Positions 6,404-8,529 of a DNA stretch of 8,529 nt are shown in pieces. The stretch lies in the NCBI GenBank assembly GCA_003554115.1, contig PWFE01000081.1, positions 1 to 8,529 on the forward strand, read 5' to 3'. The notes beneath the pieces are model-generated. The model was not told where the DNA came from. It worked only from the letters and a program-made list of their open reading frames with translations, and did no database searches. This DNA is from Haloferacaceae archaeon. GTDB lineage: Archaea > Halobacteriota > Halobacteria > Halobacteriales > Haloferacaceae. How positions within the stretch are numbered: the stretch's first letter is position 1; every line of letters starts with the position of its first letter. Made by a program: the position numbers and the translations under genes.

Positions 6404-7798
6404 ATGGCTTTTTCATTTGACACAAGCTACAAAGACTTGGACTCGAAACTCTATTCGAGCGCAACGCCCAAAGACATCGATGATCCAAGGCTCTTGACAC
6501 GTAACAAAGCATTAGCTGCTGATCTTGGGTTGGATACCGAACAGTTGACCGCTCGAATTCTTTCAGGGCAAGAGCGTTTGGAAGACCCGATTGCCCAAGC
6601 CTATGCCGGCCATCAGTTTGGACGGTTTACTATGCTTGGCGATGGGAGAGCGATGCTACTGGGCGAACACCTACATGATGGCAACAGATACGATATCCAA
6701 CTGAAAGGAGCTGGCAGAACCCCATACTCGGGACGAGGCGATGGAAGCGCGACTGTGAGCTCAATGCTCAGAGAGTATCTGTACTCGTATGCAATGCACA
6801 ACTTGCGAATCAACTCATCAAGGTGTCTCGCGGTCATCGAAACCGACGAAGCAGTCAAGCGACGGCGAACGGAGCCCGGTGCCGTTCTTGTCCGTGTGAT
6901 GAATAGCCACATTAGATTCGGGACGTTCCAGTACGTTGCCTCCCAAGCCCCTGGAGAACTACAAGAATTCACTGAGTATGTGATCGACCGACACTATCCG
7001 CATCTGAACAGTACGGAGACGAAATACGTCGACTTCTTCGAGGCAGTAATGGGATCGTCGGTCGAGATGGTCGTCGACTGGCTGCGTGTTGGGTTCATTC
7101 ATGGCGTCATGAACACGGACAACATGAGTATCGACGGCGAAACGTTCGATTACGGCCCCTGTGCGTTCATGAACTACTACGACGAGGAGGCGGTGTTCAG
7201 TTCGATCGATAAACACGGAAGATACGCCTTCGGGAACCAACGAACCATCCTACACTGGAATCTCCAGCGGTTCGCAGAAGCCCTCAAACCGCTTTACAAC
7301 GACTCTTCTGTTGATTTTGATGAGCTGCAAGCCAAACTAGACGATTTTGACGACATATTCGATGCCAACTACTACAGTATGATGCGGCAGAAACTCGGGA
7401 TTAACTCAGACGGCGAGAAAAAAATAGTAGATAAATTTGTAGACTGGCTTCGTGAATCTAACGCAGATTATACGAATACATTCATCGAGTTGGAACGTCC
7501 GGGATCATTTGATGACCCGGTCTATGCATCGACAGCGTTCGAGAATCTCCGGGCTGAATTAGCTGAGATTGGCCTGGATACGAAGCTGATGAAGCAGGCG
7601 AACCCCCGGTATATCCCCCGCAATTACTTGGTAGAAGAGGCACTGTACCAGTATCTAGAAAACGAGGACCTATCCACATTCGGGCGTCTGTTGAGCGTGT
7701 TGAAAAACCCGTATGAATCGAACAATGCGAACGCACGGTTTCAGCAACCGCCTCCAAAAGAGTTCGACGCAGCGTATACAACCTATTGCAATACCTGA
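6404..7798 (+). CDS. selO: SelO/YdiU-family protein adenylyltransferase (AMPylase, pseudokinase fold)
   Basis: 464 residues, close to bacterial SelO (E. coli 478). The family binds ATP inverted in a kinase-like fold and transfers AMP to Ser, Thr or Tyr of target proteins, linked to redox stress. Signatures in order: AGHQFGRFTMLGDGRA (68-83), QLKGAGRTPYSGRGDG (99-114, with the ATP-binding Lys101), SMLREYLYSYAMHNL (120-134), VRVMNSHIRFGTF (163-175), HGVMNTDNMSIDG (233-245) and DYGP (249-252), then GRYAFGNQ and WNLQRFAEAL. N240 and D249 keep the nine-residue spacing of the E. coli metal ligands N247 and D256, so activity is expected. NPRYIPRNYL (400-409) is the conserved C-terminal motif. A Cys sits third from the C terminus (C462), where eukaryotic SelO has selenocysteine and E. 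coli has C476. The gene is AT-richer than its neighbours and uses AGA codons, which suggests transfer. It converges on nos. Confidence 0.95.
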   Translation: MAFSFDTSYKDLDSKLYSSATPKDIDDPRLLTRNKALAADLGLDTEQLTARILSGQERLEDPIAQAYAGHQFGRFTMLGDGRAMLLGEHLHDGNRYDIQLKGAGRTPYSGRGDGSATVSSMLREYLYSYAMHNLRINSSRCLAVIETDEAVKRRRTEPGAVLVRVMNSHIRFGTFQYVASQAPGELQEFTEYVIDRHYPHLNSTETKYVDFFEAVMGSSVEMVVDWLRVGFIHGVMNTDNMSIDGETFDYGPCAFMNYYDEEAVFSSIDKHGRYAFGNQRTILHWNLQRFAEALKPLYNDSSVDFDELQAKLDDFDDIFDANYYSMMRQKLGINSDGEKKIVDKFVDWLRESNADYTNTFIELERPGSFDDPVYASTAFENLRAELAEIGLDTKLMKQANPRYIPRNYLVEEALYQYLENEDLSTFGRLLSVLKNPYESNNANARFQQPPPKEFDAAYTTYCNT

Positions 7799-7885
7799 TA
7801 AAAGCCACATCACGTGTGTACGGACCGGTCGACGAACAGCTAACTCAGCATACACACGGCGGGCTGACGGATACACCTCCGAAGA

Positions 7886-8529
7886 TCAGCGAGCCAATGG
7901 GTCATCTCGGTAGAAAAAGTTCGGCTCTCGAACGGCATTGTCGTATTCTTGGTAAAATATGTGTGTTGTCGACGAGGCGTTTGGCGGCAACAGCCAAGAT
8001 TTATCGCCAGTTACCGAGCGACCAGCGTCCTGTTCGTCCTGTTCGAACTGTTTGAACTGTTCGGCAGCCGTATGATGGTCGACGATTCGGACGCCGTGAG
8101 CGTCGAACGAATGCAGCACCGCACGGTTGAGTTCTGCGAGCGCCCGGTCTTTCCACAGCGATCTGTCGGTTGTCGTATCCAGCCCGAGTCTGTCGGCGAT
8201 TTCGGGAAGCTTGTCGTATCGGTCTCTGTCACCGAAATCCCGACTCCCGATCTCGGTCGCCATATACCAGCCGTTGAACGGCGCAGCCGGATACCGAAGC
8301 CCACCGATCTCCATCACCATATCGGAGACGACCGGCACCGCATACCACTGCAGCCCAAGGTCGGCGAACCACTCGTAGTCGGGGTGTGACAGCGGCACCT
8401 CCAAGATGGCCTCCTCCGGGAGCTCGAACAGCTCCGGTTCGTTGTCGTCGACCTGAATCACGAGCGGGAGTACGTCGAATGGGGTGCCTTCGCCCTCCCA
8501 GCCTCTAGACTGACAGTAGTTGGTCAGTG
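7886..8529 (-). CDS. nos: Nitric oxide synthase oxygenase domain, 5' end cut by window edge
   Basis: The C-terminal 213 residues of a single-domain NOS oxygenase, which makes NO and citrulline from arginine on a heme with a pterin or folate cofactor. The frame is open from the right edge; the GTG at 8461 is an internal valine (FDVLPLVIQVDD), not a start. Hallmarks are PELFELPEEAILEVPL, WYAVPVVS, GGLRYPAAPFNGWYMATEIG (the substrate-binding Glu is encoded at 8254-8252), RYDKLPEIA, LWKDRALAELNRAVLHSF and VDHHTA. A WLLPP block and a short tail ending DDPLAR follow, where NOS oxygenases normally end, so no reductase domain is fused. The heme Cys is in the missing N-terminal part. Two variations stand out: the first Trp of the usual DWxW pterin motif is Lys (8002-8000), and the usual FHQE is FYQE (Tyr at 7954-7952). 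Convergent with selO, 87-base gap. Confidence 0.93.
   Translation of the reverse strand, partial: LTNYCQSRGWEGEGTPFDVLPLVIQVDDNEPELFELPEEAILEVPLSHPDYEWFADLGLQWYAVPVVSDMVMEIGGLRYPAAPFNGWYMATEIGSRDFGDRDRYDKLPEIADRLGLDTTTDRSLWKDRALAELNRAVLHSFDAHGVRIVDHHTAAEQFKQFEQDEQDAGRSVTGDKSWLLPPNASSTTHIFYQEYDNAVREPNFFYRDDPLAR

Noticed and set aside
8459..8461. GTG as a start for the NOS gene
   Set aside because: The frame continues upstream to the window edge with NOS-like sequence (GW..., FDVLPLV), so this GTG is an internal valine codon.

Overview
The window looks like the chromosome of a halophilic archaeon (class Halobacteria). The evidence is high GC with GTCGAC-rich third positions, proteins rich in Asp, Glu and Ala, archaeal TATA boxes about 27 bases upstream of start codons, F420-linked genes (cofE and a methanogen-type mer), and an eIF2B-like protein. 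I see no tRNA, rRNA, CRISPR array, transposase or complete mobile element.

Layout: (1) 1-1606, minus strand: an integral-membrane site-2 protease (M50) with PDZ-like repeats, cut by the left edge just before its second metal motif. (2) 1695-1919, plus strand: a small one-helix membrane protein, divergent from the protease. (3) 2091-2963, plus strand: a formyltransferase-fold protein in AT-richer DNA, behind a clear TATA box, with a perfect 10-bp inverted repeat over its first codons. (4) 4750 to 2997, minus strand: cofE then mer, sharing one base in a TGATG overlap, so an F420-maturation gene and an F420-using C1 reductase form one operon. (5) 4868-6094, plus strand: a fusion of a NUDIX-like domain with a degenerate catalytic box and an eIF2B/ribose-1,5-bisphosphate isomerase-like domain that lacks the isomerase cysteine. 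(6) 6095-6403: a 309-base gap holding the selO promoter. (7) 6404-7798, plus strand: a SelO/YdiU protein AMPylase, AT-richer than its surroundings. (8) 8529 to 7886, minus strand: the C-terminal two thirds of a nitric oxide synthase oxygenase, entering from the right edge and convergent with selO.

The centre (cofE, mer, NUDIX-eIF2B) reads as ordinary haloarchaeal core. The formyltransferase and selO genes differ in base and codon use (for example AGA arginine codons) and look like accessory genes. SelO and NOS are both linked to redox or stress biology elsewhere, but their adjacency here is convergent, so nothing shows that they are co-regulated. I did not find a clear new multi-gene system. 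The best leads are the doubly degenerate NUDIX-eIF2B fusion, the repeated ACAAATA/TATTTGT elements around the formyltransferase start, the cysteine arrangement of the archaeal SelO, and active-site substitutions in the NOS.
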